Source: an uncultured Flavobacteriaceae bacterium (GTDB lineage Bacteria; Bacteroidota; Bacteroidia; Flavobacteriales; Flavobacteriaceae). Taken from it: 64,000 nucleotides of DNA. Location: positions 2,348,308 through 2,412,307 of the forward strand of contig CANKZG010000001.1 of the NCBI GenBank assembly GCA_947488435.1, written 5' to 3'. How positions within the stretch are numbered: position 1 is the stretch's first letter; the number at the start of each line of letters is the position of its first letter. Below, piece after piece: positions 1-9,168 of this stretch. Position numbers and translations under genes: made by a program. Under the pieces are notes generated by a model. It saw only the letters and a program-made list of their open reading frames with translations, made no database searches and was not told the origin of the DNA.

Positions 1-1
1 T

Positions 2-118
2 ACAGCAGCTAAGAAGGCCGCTGCCGCAGCAGATGAGGCGAAACCAACTTTAGGAGATGCTAACGATCAGTTACAAGCACTTAAAGATAAAATGGAAGCA
101 GACGCTAAAAAGAAGTAA
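2..118 (+). CDS. C-terminal tail of an unidentified protein (5' truncated)
   Basis: Only the last 38 codons lie in the window, ending at TAA 116-118. The visible tail is rich in Ala, Lys, Asp and Glu (AAKKAAAAADEAKP, then QALKDKMEADAKKK) and would form a charged low-complexity or helical end. Such tails occur on several Bacteroidetes proteins, including ribosomal proteins with extensions, but nothing here identifies the family. A strong terminator follows within 30 bases, so this is the last gene of its transcript. Confidence 0.6.
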   Translation, partial: TAAKKAAAAADEAKPTLGDANDQLQALKDKMEADAKKK

Positions 119-137
119 ACTTTCATTTTTATACATA

Positions 138-171
138 AAAAAAAGCCGCAACATTTGTTGCGGCTTTTTTT
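138..171 (+). terminator. Rho-independent terminator
   Basis: A perfect 8-bp GC-rich stem (GCCGCAAC at 145-152 with GTTGCGGC at 157-164) has a 4-base loop and is followed by seven T. An A-run precedes the stem, so the hairpin could also act for the convergent minus-strand gene that ends at 252. Confidence 0.9.
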
Positions 172-251
172 GTTTCTAAAAACAGCTATAAAAAGATTTG
201 GGAATGGGACAAGCGTCCACTACGTTTTGATCTAAGGGTAATCTCTTGTTT

Positions 252-2540
252 TTATTGAATAATAGCTGTTTTTATAGCTTCTTCAATAGCAAATACTACT
301 TTTTCGGCATTTTCTCTTGTAAAACATAATGGAGGCTTTGTTTTCAAAACATTGTCATCAGGGCCATCTGTACTAATCAAAATGTGATTTCTTCTTAATT
401 CATTTTTAATAAATTGAGCTAGCTTTCTATTCGATTTACGATTTTCTTCTTCAACAATAGCTACACCCAAAAATAGCCCCGAACCCCGAACATCACCAAT
501 ACACCTATATTTTTGTTGCAACGCTTTCAAAAGAGATTTGTAATAATCCCCCACCATTTTAGCGTTCTCCTGCAATTTTTCTTCTTCAATCACCTCCAAA
601 ACTGCAAGACCAACCGCGCAAGAGACAGGATTACCTCCAAAAGAGCTAAAAAATTCCACTCCTTCATTAAAAGAAGCTGCAATTTCCTCGGTAGTAACTA
701 CGGCTCCTATTGGATGTCCATTGCCCATGGGTTTACCCAGAACCACCATATCTGGTACTACATTTTGCGCTTCAAACCCCCAAAAGTGATCTCCTAAACG
801 GCCAAAACCAGTTTGTACTTCGTCACTGATACAAATACCACCCTGCGCCCGAATAGCCGGATATAATGTCTTTAAATATCCTGGTGCTAAAGGCACTTGT
901 CCGCCACAACCCACAATAGGTTCAGCAATAAATGCGGCTATAGGTATATCAGCATTTTCAATTTGAATAATGGCTTCTTGAGCATACTGCTCCCCAGCAT
1001 TATTTCCATTGTATTTTCCGTTATAGGTGTCGGGAATTGCTGCTTTTAAAATATGACTCCTTTGTCCTTGACCCTTGTCTTGATCAAATTTATAAGCACT
1101 AATATCCATTGCTATTTGAGTATTTCCATGGTATCCATGTTCCAAAACCATGACCTTTTTAAGTTCGGTATGTGCATTAGCAATTCGAATAGCCAAATCA
1201 CTGGCAGCGCTTCCTGAGTTTACAAAAAACACCTTATTAAGTGCAGGTGGGAACTTTGCACTTAATTTTGAAGCATATATGGAAAGTAAGTCGTATAAAT
1301 ATCTGGTGTTTGTGTTGAGCAGAGCCATTTGTTTCTGCCCTGCGGCTACCACCTTTGGATGTGAATGTCCAACATGGGGAATATTATTATAAGCATCCAA
1401 AAAAGTATTGCCTGAAGTATCGTACATATACTGAAACGCTGAACGATTCATCGCAATGGGAAAATCATAACTTAGCGAAAGGATAGGACTAACATGCATA
1501 TGTCGTTGGTGTATGGCTTCTTCTACCGTAGGATTTGCAATTAGAGGTTGTCCGATAGCTTCGCGAAAAGTGTTTTCAACTTTTATGGGGTTGATTTTTA
1601 TCCACTTACATAGCATTTTCCAAGCTGATTTTTCGCTGGAGGTAGCATATTGATTTGTTGGATCAATTTTCCTTGAGTTCGAAGCATTGCAAATACTAGT
1701 GCATAGTCTTGCAGCAATTAGATAATATAAAACCCTAACCTCTTTTAACTCAAGAGGAACTATAGCATGATAGGACTTTAGAAGTAAAGTGGCCCACTTT
1801 AAAGGATCTTCGGTCTGATAACAAACATAGGTTATGGCTATGGCCAGTTCGTTTATTAAATATGAATGAGTAATGTCTCCAAAATCAATGATCCCTGAAA
1901 CTTGATTATTTTTGGTTAAAATGTTCCATTCATTAGCATCATTATGAATAATCTGTTTTCGCAAAGTAGATGCAATGGGAACAACATTTTCTTCGTATTG
2001 TTGAAAAAAATAGCGTATAATATTTCGGTCAGATGGATTGTCAATGGTATCTAAATACTTTTTATTAAGGGGAAAGTATTGCAAATCCCATTCCCATTGT
2101 CTCGCCTTAAGCGTATAATTGGAAAAGCCTTTAAGTGTATGATCCATTTGAGCGAGAAAACCTCCCAAAGAAATAATCAAATTTTCATCAGCGTTTTTAT
2201 CTCCTAGAAACACGCCCTCTAAAAAAGATAACATCCTACAAATGGTTTTTTTACCATCTACAGTTATAATCTTAATAAAACTTCCATTTTTAAAGGCTAT
2301 AGGGTCAGGGAAATGGGGAGTTGATTTCTCCTGTAAATACTGTAATACCTTGTTTTCTGCTTCCAAAATATCATAAAGTTCTGCGGAATAGAAATAGGTT
2401 TTAAAAATATATGAGGTCTCCCCATGGTTTATGCGATAGTTTAAATTGTCATATCCTTCTAGTTTTATAATTTCAGGTTCATGAAATTTAAATTCTGTTT
2501 CCAAAAACTTAATTAGTATATTTCTTTGTGTATTTGTCAT
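252..2540 (-). CDS. APH-family kinase fused to class III aminotransferase-type PLP phospho-lyase
   Basis: A 762-residue two-domain enzyme. Residues 1-320 form an aminoglycoside-phosphotransferase/choline-kinase-type domain with the catalytic loop HNDANEWN at 199-206 and the metal motif DFGD at 219-222. Residues 340-762 form a class III (ornithine-aminotransferase fold) PLP domain with [10 protein letters not shown] at 441-450, the PLP aspartate in DEVQTGFGR (573-581) and the Schiff-base lysine K603 in LGKPMGNG. Known relatives are the mammalian pair hydroxylysine kinase and the AGXT2L phospho-lyases acting on phosphohydroxylysine or phosphoethanolamine; fused bacterial homologues are known. 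The inference is that the first domain phosphorylates an amino alcohol or hydroxy-amino acid and the second eliminates ammonia and phosphate from it. The substrate is not readable from sequence. The gene is monocistronic. A true aminotransferase is the alternative. Confidence 0.85.
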   Translation of the reverse strand: MTNTQRNILIKFLETEFKFHEPEIIKLEGYDNLNYRINHGETSYIFKTYFYSAELYDILEAENKVLQYLQEKSTPHFPDPIAFKNGSFIKIITVDGKKTICRMLSFLEGVFLGDKNADENLIISLGGFLAQMDHTLKGFSNYTLKARQWEWDLQYFPLNKKYLDTIDNPSDRNIIRYFFQQYEENVVPIASTLRKQIIHNDANEWNILTKNNQVSGIIDFGDITHSYLINELAIAITYVCYQTEDPLKWATLLLKSYHAIVPLELKEVRVLYYLIAARLCTSICNASNSRKIDPTNQYATSSEKSAWKMLCKWIKINPIKVENTFREAIGQPLIANPTVEEAIHQRHMHVSPILSLSYDFPIAMNRSAFQYMYDTSGNTFLDAYNNIPHVGHSHPKVVAAGQKQMALLNTNTRYLYDLLSIYASKLSAKFPPALNKVFFVNSGSAASDLAIRIANAHTELKKVMVLEHGYHGNTQIAMDISAYKFDQDKGQGQRSHILKAAIPDTYNGKYNGNNAGEQYAQEAIIQIENADIPIAAFIAEPIVGCGGQVPLAPGYLKTLYPAIRAQGGICISDEVQTGFGRLGDHFWGFEAQNVVPDMVVLGKPMGNGHPIGAVVTTEEIAASFNEGVEFFSSFGGNPVSCAVGLAVLEVIEEEKLQENAKMVGDYYKSLLKALQQKYRCIGDVRGSGLFLGVAIVEEENRKSNRKLAQFIKNELRRNHILISTDGPDDNVLKTKPPLCFTRENAEKVVFAIEEAIKTAIIQ

Positions 2541-2726
2541 GATTTTTTAGCCCGGCAAAAGTTTTTATAACCCTCAGATAATTTACTAAGAGTTTGAAAT
2601 TACCAATTATAAACTACTCTATAAAATGGATAAAACTCTTATTTAAATATACCAGCTATTGCTAGCTATAGACATAAGATTTTTTCAATGGAATATAATA
2701 ATATGATCATTAGCTACAAACTGGCA

Positions 2727-3203
2727 TTAGTGTGGATTTAAAACTGCAGATTGTCCACTTAATAGTTTCCAACCATCGGCCCTTTTTATGATAGTTCCTG
2801 ATTCAATAATGTATATTTCAGCTTTAACTTCGGCAGTGTCAATTGTTTTACTGTTTACAATTCCGGTATAGTTCGCAATACTATTTGACTGTGGAAATAT
2901 TTGAAGTGATTTCCAACTGAGGTCAACGGCTTCAATTGATTTGTCATTTTGAATCAAGATTGTGCGAACGGAGTCGTAAGTCAGTGCGGTTTCATATCCG
3001 GGAGGAACCCAAAAGAAATCCGATGATTTATCCAAATATTCAAATTCGGCCGTAAGCCCCTCCTTATTTACAGCGGTATGATAATTCGTTAACATTAATT
3101 CTATTTCCTCTATCACCTTTTCCCTATCAAAATCATCAACTTTTTGAGAAGTGTTACAGGAATAAAACAAACTTAAAAAACATAGCAATCGGAGCGCTCT
3201 CAT
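2727..3203 (-). CDS. NTF2-like (SnoaL/DUF4440-type) lipoprotein
   Basis: A 158-residue protein with a short lipoprotein signal: a basic N-terminus, a hydrophobic stretch and a lipobox ending in LFYSC, so Cys16 would be lipidated. The mature part begins with a helix (EKVIEEIELMLTNYHTAVNKEG), then alternating strands with conserved tryptophans (DLSWKSLQIFP and RADGWKLLSGQSA). This is the pattern of NTF2-like cone folds such as SnoaL or DUF4440 proteins. Function is unknown; such folds serve as ligand-binding domains, small enzymes or toxin immunity proteins. It lies 116 bases downstream of the DUF4157-nuclease gene on the same strand. Confidence 0.65.
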   Translation of the reverse strand: MRALRLLCFLSLFYSCNTSQKVDDFDREKVIEEIELMLTNYHTAVNKEGLTAEFEYLDKSSDFFWVPPGYETALTYDSVRTILIQNDKSIEAVDLSWKSLQIFPQSNSIANYTGIVNSKTIDTAEVKAEIYIIESGTIIKRADGWKLLSGQSAVLNPH

Positions 3204-3319
3204 TAGAAACTAGGTTTTAGATAGTTAAGGACTTGTTACTATCCCATCAAGATAAGGATTTGCACGATATTTATTATAGTATTTACTTTCTATTATAGCA
3301 TATAGATCGACAGATACTC

Positions 3320-5440
3320 TTAATAGAAATTCCAATAATCCGTCATATGAATGCCCAGTCTATCTTTTCCATAGAAATCATACCCAAATTCATCCCTGTT
3401 CTGACGGTTAAAACCATAGCGATCAAGCCCATCCTCATCAAACGTACGTGGCCAATCTGTGTTGTCTATTAAATATTCAGTGACATGCATGCGTTGTTTG
3501 TCATACCCATATGGATTAAGTCCATATTTGTTGTACCCATTGCTATAACTAGCTTTATGCTCCTGTTGTGTCCATGTTATTTCCTCGTCATCCACATAAC
3601 CTTGCGGGAGTAATGTACTAAGATCTTGGGCTTGTACACCTGATTCCACATTAAAAAGTCCCTCTTCTTGGAATAATCGTGCCGTACTTTCTCCAAGCAG
3701 GAGTTGATTTGTGAAATTAGCTCTACCCAAGGTCAAGGCAAGATCCTCGGTTACCTGTCCTAATCTTGCTTCGAGTGCGACTATTTGACGCTCAAAAGCC
3801 TTGGTGGCTTCTGCATTTAACCTTAGCAAATCAGCAATGTATTGTTCCTGAATATCTATTTCTTCTTCTTGTTCTAAAATAGTAGCCTCTTGCTCTAATT
3901 TTTCCGATTCAATAGCTTCAAGTTTAACCTCATAATTAGCCATCATCTGTTTTAATTCAGCAATTTTATCGGTTACATCTTGTCCTCTAGCTTTTAAAGC
4001 TCTAATGAGTATTACGTTTTTATATCCTGCTTGAATTACCTTAAAGGAATTTGCAGTCAATGCTACTTCATCATATTTTAAAGGTGTATAGAAAGGAGCT
4101 ACGGTACCTTCTGTAGGTTTTTCAGTTGGATCTTTAATAGGAGCTTTTACTTCTTTTGGTTTGCTTGCTTTTGCATATGCAGAGGGTGCTGGAATATTAA
4201 AATCTGCAGTGATCATATTTGTGTTAGCGGGAGCCCATTTGTTATCCGCTGTAATTGTATAAGGTATCCAGGTAGCTCTAAAATTAGAAGCATATAAAAG
4301 GCCTTGATCCATTGAATGTTGAACTTTCACCTCATACCTTCCCCAACCTCCTTTAGTGTTTATTTCACCTTTAACATGTTCTTCAATTTGATTGCTATGT
4401 GCCTTATTGATTTCATCAGGAATAGCGGCTAAATTTTCGGGTCTTCGCCCGGAACCACCCAGATTATGATTTAGTAGGTGTCCAGCAACGTATTTATGCC
4501 CCCCTGCTGCTGCCGACAGCGCTTTTCTTCGCAAAATCCAATGCCCTGTATCTCCAGGCACCGATCCTTTTTTATGATCCGGACCAAGAGGATCGGCAAT
4601 CATATGAGTTCCTTCGGTACTACCGTGTTTATCTTTCACAAGACCACCCCAACTTACTTTTGTCCGCAGTTCTCCTAATCCCATGCGCTGCATTCCGATT
4701 CCTTCTTCCGAAAAACTTTCATCTGCATTTTGCTGCGGTTTGGAATTGTGCATTCTTTTTGCCGTAAAGCTATCGGGATCTTCCTTCGTTTTAAAGAAAT
4801 CATCAAACTTAGCCATACGCTGTATAGCTTGGTTTTTAGAAGAACCATGGAGTCGTTTCTCATTTAAAGAGGATTGAGATCTGGAATTACCTAATAAAAG
4901 TGCTTTTGTACCCATCATATCTGCTTCTTTTTCCAGATATGTATCATCATTAATAAGCACACCGCTCTTCATTTGTACGGTAGGCTTTACACGCCCTTGT
5001 TTTTGCTGTACTACATGCCATGCTTCGTGTGGCAAATGCTTTTCTTGTCCTGATGCAAGGTGAATATTAGTTCCTTGCGCGTAGGCATGGGCACGAAGTT
5101 GAGTAGGTTTGTTTGAATTGTAATGCACATTTACATCATCCATAGCCAATCCCGAAAGGTATTCTATTCCTGACTTAAGTGGCTTCGGCAAAATGTTGGG
5201 GGATGAATTTTTTTTGGAGTATTGCGTTTTTCTGATAGAACTATCCAACGCTAAGTTTTGAATATGTTTAAACTGGGTGACATGTGGATTTTTATGTACC
5301 TTTTGTTGTAATGTTTTGGTAAAGAGGGCTTCTGAGCGATTGTCAACAAAACTTTTGCTGGGTATAGTGGTATCTTGATTTTTTGAAGACTGGGTACAAT
5401 CTATTCTTTTTTTGTTTTTATCTACCCGTTGAACACTCAT
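3320..5440 (-). CDS. Orphan DUF4157 (eCIS-core) protein with internal nuclease-like domain
   Basis: The open frame extends to a TTG at 5455, but the ATG at 5440 (MSVQRVDKNKK) is the better start, giving 706 residues. In order, counted from that ATG: a basic disordered leader; a DUF4157/eCIS-core domain at about 90-160 with the metalloprotease-like HEAWH at 138-142; a linker; a nuclease-like domain at about 275-395 with AGHLLNHNLGG (about 319-329) and a following Asn (N336), resembling DNA/RNA non-specific or HNH-type endonucleases; a charged coiled coil at about 485-560; and a C-terminal tract of glycine-aromatic pentad repeats at about 630-700. DUF4157 is known from cargo and toxins of extracellular contractile injection systems and from polymorphic toxins. 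No secretion signal and no eCIS structural gene is visible here. Toxin function is inferred. Confidence 0.75.
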   Translation of the reverse strand: MSVQRVDKNKKRIDCTQSSKNQDTTIPSKSFVDNRSEALFTKTLQQKVHKNPHVTQFKHIQNLALDSSIRKTQYSKKNSSPNILPKPLKSGIEYLSGLAMDDVNVHYNSNKPTQLRAHAYAQGTNIHLASGQEKHLPHEAWHVVQQKQGRVKPTVQMKSGVLINDDTYLEKEADMMGTKALLLGNSRSQSSLNEKRLHGSSKNQAIQRMAKFDDFFKTKEDPDSFTAKRMHNSKPQQNADESFSEEGIGMQRMGLGELRTKVSWGGLVKDKHGSTEGTHMIADPLGPDHKKGSVPGDTGHWILRRKALSAAAGGHKYVAGHLLNHNLGGSGRRPENLAAIPDEINKAHSNQIEEHVKGEINTKGGWGRYEVKVQHSMDQGLLYASNFRATWIPYTITADNKWAPANTNMITADFNIPAPSAYAKASKPKEVKAPIKDPTEKPTEGTVAPFYTPLKYDEVALTANSFKVIQAGYKNVILIRALKARGQDVTDKIAELKQMMANYEVKLEAIESEKLEQEATILEQEEEIDIQEQYIADLLRLNAEATKAFERQIVALEARLGQVTEDLALTLGRANFTNQLLLGESTARLFQEEGLFNVESGVQAQDLSTLLPQGYVDDEEITWTQQEHKASYSNGYNKYGLNPYGYDKQRMHVTEYLIDNTDWPRTFDEDGLDRYGFNRQNRDEFGYDFYGKDRLGIHMTDYWNFY
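3341..3553 (-). repeat. Gly-aromatic pentad repeats at the C-terminus of the DUF4157 protein
   Basis: The encoded tail contains repeated five-residue steps of the form D/N-x-x-G-aromatic, for example in NKYGLNPYGYDK, DEDGLDRYGFNRQ and RDEFGYDFYGKDRLG. The repeats are present in the protein only; the DNA copies have diverged. They are rich in Tyr, Asp, Asn and Gly. Role unknown. Confidence 0.6.
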
Positions 5441-5560
5441 ATTTAGATAACCCAATTATATAATTAATCTAGGGAAAATTAATGATAAAAATACGGGAGA
5501 AACAGCGTAAAAATACTTGATTTTTGTTTCTATAAGATAATAAAGCTTGCGTTAAAGGGA

Positions 5561-5594
5561 TTGTCTTAACTTTCATTAGAAATCCCTACTTTTG
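5561..5594 (+). promoter_or_regulatory. Promoter of the pyrR-pyrB run
   Basis: TACTTTTG at 5587-5594 matches the Bacteroidetes -7 box TAnnTTTG exactly. A TTG at 5561-5563 lies 23 bases upstream as a -33 element, at the long end of the accepted spacing. Transcription would start near 5601, about 20 bases before pyrR. Confidence 0.6.
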
Positions 5595-5622
5595 TCAAAC
5601 AAAGTTGTGGTGATTTAAACCT

Positions 5623-6162
5623 ATGAGTCAAAAAGTACTACTTTCTTCCAAAGAGATTCACATTATACTGCACCGTTTGGCTTGCCAGCTTTTAGAAAAT
5701 CATTTGGATTTTAAAGATACCGTTTTGGTTGGTGTACAACCACGAGGTACTTTTTTGGCAGAACGATTAACCAAAATTTTAAAAGAAGATTATAAGGTCA
5801 AAAATGTCAATCTCGGTTTATTGGATATTACCTTTTATCGGGATGATTTTCGCCGAGGGGATAAGACTTTAGAAGCCAACACTACCAGTATTAATTTTTT
5901 AGTGGAAGATAAGAAAGTTGTTTTTATTGATGATGTTCTATATACAGGAAGAAGTATTCGAGCGGCACTTACTGCAATACAATCGTTTGGAAGACCTGCC
6001 GAAATAGAATTATTAACCCTTATAGACAGACGATTTAGTAGACATTTGCCTATTCAACCCAATTACCGAGGACGGCAAGTAGATGTGATAAACGAAGAAA
6101 AAGTTAAAGTTTTATGGAAAGAAAATGATGGTGAAGATGTTGTATACCTCATAGATAATTGA
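5623..6162 (+). CDS. pyrR: PyrR-like phosphoribosyltransferase
   Basis: A 179-residue type I phosphoribosyltransferase. The PRPP-binding motif VVFIDDVLYTGRS is at residues 99-111, and the earlier VGVQPRGTFLAERL matches the PyrR/Upp-like N-terminal loop. Length and the position 55 bases upstream of pyrB fit PyrR, which in Gram-positive bacteria is an RNA-binding attenuator of pyr operons with weak uracil phosphoribosyltransferase activity. No PyrR-type terminator/antiterminator was recognised in the short leader upstream, so RNA control cannot be claimed here. A general PRPP salvage enzyme is the alternative. Confidence 0.85.
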   Translation: MSQKVLLSSKEIHIILHRLACQLLENHLDFKDTVLVGVQPRGTFLAERLTKILKEDYKVKNVNLGLLDITFYRDDFRRGDKTLEANTTSINFLVEDKKVVFIDDVLYTGRSIRAALTAIQSFGRPAEIELLTLIDRRFSRHLPIQPNYRGRQVDVINEEKVKVLWKENDGEDVVYLIDN

Positions 6163-6217
6163 ATATGATTGCAATAATGGCAATACACTACTTTAAACAA
6201 CCAATTAATAATACCAT

Positions 6218-7144
6218 ATGAGCGAATTAAGTGTACCACACTTATTGGGAATAAAATATCTAAACGAAAAGGATATACAGCTCATTTTTGAAACTGCTGA
6301 TCATTTTAAAGAAGTGATCAATCGTTCTATAAAAAAGGTTCCTTCCCTTCGTGATATTACTATAGCCAATATTTTCTTTGAAAACAGTACGCGAACAAAG
6401 TTATCATTTGAACTTGCAGAAAAACGACTCTCGGCAGATGTTGTAAATTTTTCTGCAGCGCAATCTTCAGTTAAAAAAGGAGAAACGCTAATTGATACCG
6501 TGAATAACATTTTATCCATGAAAGTGGATATGGTTGTCATGCGGCACCCGAACCCAGGAGCGGGTATCTTTCTCTCGAAACATGTATCTGCATCAATAAT
6601 AAATGCCGGTGATGGAGCCCATGAACATCCCACGCAAGCGCTTTTAGATTCTTATTCCATTCGGGAACGCTTAGGAGATGTAGGTGGGAAAAAAGTAGTC
6701 ATTGTTGGAGATATTCTACATTCAAGAGTGGCTTTGTCCAATATATTTGCTTTAAAATTACAAGGTGCTGAGGTTAAAGTTTGCGGCCCTAGAACCTTAT
6801 TACCAAAACATATAGAATCTCTCGGGGTAGGAGTAGAAACTGATCTTAAAGCTGCATTAAATTGGTGTGATGTGGCGAATATGCTTCGTATTCAAAATGA
6901 ACGTATGGACATTAGTTATTTTCCAAGTACACGGGAATACAGTCAGCAATTTGGAATCAACAAAAAACTCTTAGATAGTCTAGATAAGGAAATTGTAATT
7001 ATGCATCCAGGCCCCATTAACCGAGGCGTAGAAATTACAAGTGAAGTAGCAGATTCGTCGCAATCTATTATCCTAAATCAGGTGGAAAATGGTGTTGCCA
7101 TCCGGATGGCGGTAATTTATTTGTTGGCTTCAAAAATAAAATGA
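6218..7144 (+). CDS. pyrB: Aspartate carbamoyltransferase catalytic subunit
   Basis: A 308-residue protein that catalyses carbamoyl phosphate plus aspartate to carbamoyl aspartate, the committed step of UMP synthesis. The carbamoyl-phosphate motif STRT is at 57-60, HPTQALLD at 137-144 and HPGPINRG at 263-270. These are diagnostic for the ATCase catalytic chain rather than ornithine transcarbamylase, and the length is normal. No pyrI regulatory chain is present in the window. The next gene begins 7 bases after the stop, so translation is likely coupled within one transcript. Confidence 0.96.
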   Translation: MSELSVPHLLGIKYLNEKDIQLIFETADHFKEVINRSIKKVPSLRDITIANIFFENSTRTKLSFELAEKRLSADVVNFSAAQSSVKKGETLIDTVNNILSMKVDMVVMRHPNPGAGIFLSKHVSASIINAGDGAHEHPTQALLDSYSIRERLGDVGGKKVVIVGDILHSRVALSNIFALKLQGAEVKVCGPRTLLPKHIESLGVGVETDLKAALNWCDVANMLRIQNERMDISYFPSTREYSQQFGINKKLLDSLDKEIVIMHPGPINRGVEITSEVADSSQSIILNQVENGVAIRMAVIYLLASKIK

Positions 7145-7151
7145 TAGTGAT

Positions 7152-7484
7152 ATGATTTTTGATAAACAAGGAACGATAACGACTGTTTTTCAAGAAAACA
7201 CAACCTTAGCAGTTTTTTTGAAAAATTTAACGACGGGATATCCTAAAATTAAAAATGACCACCTTATTATTAACTTGTTCTCATTTGAAACACTTACGGC
7301 GGATGATTTATTGGAGTTTTTAAATATTTCCAATACCCATCGAGGAGCTAATAAATCTTTCGTTATAGTAACCGATAAAGTTGCTTATGATGCTATTCCC
7401 GATGCGATAAGTCTAGCTCCTACCTTGCAGGAGGCTCGTGATATTATTGAAATGGAAGAAATTGAAAGAGATCTAGGATTGTGA
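7152..7484 (+). CDS. Small conserved protein upstream of ribonuclease Z
   Basis: A 110-residue protein between pyrB and rnz that overlaps the rnz start by 4 bases, so the two are probably translationally coupled. It has alternating strands and helices (HLIINLFSFETLTADDLLEFL, then KSFVIVTDK) and ends in PTLQEARDIIEMEEIERDLGL. The pattern recalls a STAS/SpoIIAA-like alpha/beta fold, but no diagnostic motif is present. From memory, similar small proteins precede rnz in other flavobacteria. Function is not known. Confidence 0.8.
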   Translation: MIFDKQGTITTVFQENTTLAVFLKNLTTGYPKIKNDHLIINLFSFETLTADDLLEFLNISNTHRGANKSFVIVTDKVAYDAIPDAISLAPTLQEARDIIEMEEIERDLGL

Positions 7485-8386
7485 AATTAAGAATACTAGG
7501 TTGTTATGCCGCTACGCCCAGAACTTTTACCAATCCAACAGCCCAGCTTTTAGAAGTTAAGAACCATTTATTTCTTATAGATTGTGGAGAAGGAACACAA
7601 TTACAACTGAGGAAAAGCAAGGTAAAATTTTCAAAAATCAAGCACATTTTTATATCGCATTTGCATGGAGATCATTTTTTTGGACTCCCAGGTTTAATAG
7701 CTACTTTTCATTTACTTGGTAGGGGTAATGAACTCCATGTCTATGGTCCTAAAGGTGTAAAAGAAGCCATAACGCTCTTGCTTAAATTAGGGAATAGTTG
7801 GACCAGCTATCCTTTGATTTTTCATGAGTTAACTAGCACCAATCCTGAAATAATTTTTGAGGATGAAAAAGTTATCATTGAAACGATCCCGTTAAAACAT
7901 AGGGTATATACCAATGGTTTCCTTTTTTCGGAAAAACCAAACCCTAGAAAATTAAATGTAGAAAAAGTAGAAGAATATGGTATTGAGAAATATCACTTTA
8001 ATAATATCAAATTGGGAAAGGATGTTTTACTTGAGAATGGTACTTTAATTCCCAATGCAGAACTTACTTTTGATCCTATTGAACCCAAAAAGTATGCTTT
8101 CTGTAGTGACACCGTATACCACCCAGAAATAGTTACACTTGTGAAAGGCGTGGATGCGTTGTATCACGAAACAACATTTTTAGAAAAAGACGCCCATTTG
8201 GCGGAAAAAACAAAACATACTACAGCAAAAGAAGCAGCAAAGATTGCAAAGAAAGCCGAAGTAGGGAAATTAATTCTAGGACATTATTCTACCAGATACC
8301 CGGCTATAGAAGCTTTTAAAGAAGAGGCACAAACGGTATTCGATCAGGTGATATTGGGAGAAGATGGAAAGTGCATCGAGATTTAA
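7481..8386 (+). CDS. rnz: Ribonuclease Z
   Basis: A 301-residue metallo-beta-lactamase-fold endonuclease that trims tRNA precursors at the 3' end. The zinc motif HLHGDH is at 60-65, with FCSDT, YHETTF, KHTTAKEAA and ILGHYSTRY following in the order expected for RNase Z. The start is GTG at 7481; the residues after it (KLRILGCYAATP) match the family N-terminus, so no later start is needed. It overlaps the upstream gene by 4 bases. RNase Z is especially needed where tRNA genes lack an encoded CCA, as is true of both tRNA genes near 60 kb. Confidence 0.95.
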   Translation: MKLRILGCYAATPRTFTNPTAQLLEVKNHLFLIDCGEGTQLQLRKSKVKFSKIKHIFISHLHGDHFFGLPGLIATFHLLGRGNELHVYGPKGVKEAITLLLKLGNSWTSYPLIFHELTSTNPEIIFEDEKVIIETIPLKHRVYTNGFLFSEKPNPRKLNVEKVEEYGIEKYHFNNIKLGKDVLLENGTLIPNAELTFDPIEPKKYAFCSDTVYHPEIVTLVKGVDALYHETTFLEKDAHLAEKTKHTTAKEAAKIAKKAEVGKLILGHYSTRYPAIEAFKEEAQTVFDQVILGEDGKCIEI

Positions 8387-8505
8387 CACTACTTGCTATA
8401 CGTCTATTTTATTTTATACTAGGAAAACGCGACAGACTTTTCGTGTTTTGCATTCTTTTGTTGAACTTTGTATATAGTTAAAAGAGAGCTTAATCCTAAT
8501 AGAAA

Positions 8506-9153
8506 ATGGAAAAAAACCTAGGAGATTATAGAAAATCTTATGAAAAGAGTGAGCTTAGCGAAGATGCTATTTCAGGCAATCCTATGGAGTTATTTCAAAA
8601 GTGGTTTTATGAAGTAGAAACTTCCAATGGAATTGATGAACCCAATGCTATGACTGTCGCTACCATTGGTTTGGATGGCTTTCCAAAAAGTAGGATAGTT
8701 TTGTTAAAAAAGTTTACGCACGAAGGTTTTATTTTTTATACGAACTATACCAGTGAAAAAGGTAAAGCGATTGCTGCAAATCCAAAAATATGCTTATCTT
8801 TTTTCTGGGCGAATATGGAGCGTCAAGTAATTGTAAAAGGAGAAGCGATTAAAATTGCAGCTAACCTTTCTGATGGGTATTTTGAGTCTAGACCTATAGG
8901 AAGCCAACTGGGAGCTTTAGCCTCCGATCAGAGCGAAGTAATAGCTTCTAGAATGGTTTTAGAAGATGCCTTAAAAAGTTTAGAAAATGAATATGAAGAT
9001 AAAACCATAGCAAGGCCTAAACATTGGGGTGGATATATTGTAAAACCTAAAGTGATAGAATTTTGGCAAGGAAGACCAAATCGACTTCACGACAGAATAC
9101 GGTATAGCTTACAGAAAGATTTAAATTGGAAAATGGAGCGATTAGCTCCTTGA
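8506..9153 (+). CDS. pdxH: Pyridoxamine 5'-phosphate oxidase
   Basis: A 215-residue FMN enzyme that oxidises PNP or PMP to pyridoxal 5'-phosphate. The family hallmarks are GFPKSRIVLLK near residues 55-65 (FMN binding), FIFYTNYTSEKGK, and the C-terminal signature EFWQGRPNRLHDRI. Length is typical. It lies 119 bases after rnz, a gap without a convincing promoter, and 15 bases before the next gene, so it probably belongs to the same forward run. Confidence 0.95.
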   Translation: MEKNLGDYRKSYEKSELSEDAISGNPMELFQKWFYEVETSNGIDEPNAMTVATIGLDGFPKSRIVLLKKFTHEGFIFYTNYTSEKGKAIAANPKICLSFFWANMERQVIVKGEAIKIAANLSDGYFESRPIGSQLGALASDQSEVIASRMVLEDALKSLENEYEDKTIARPKHWGGYIVKPKVIEFWQGRPNRLHDRIRYSLQKDLNWKMERLAP

Positions 9154-9168
9154 TATTTTGACTAGAGT

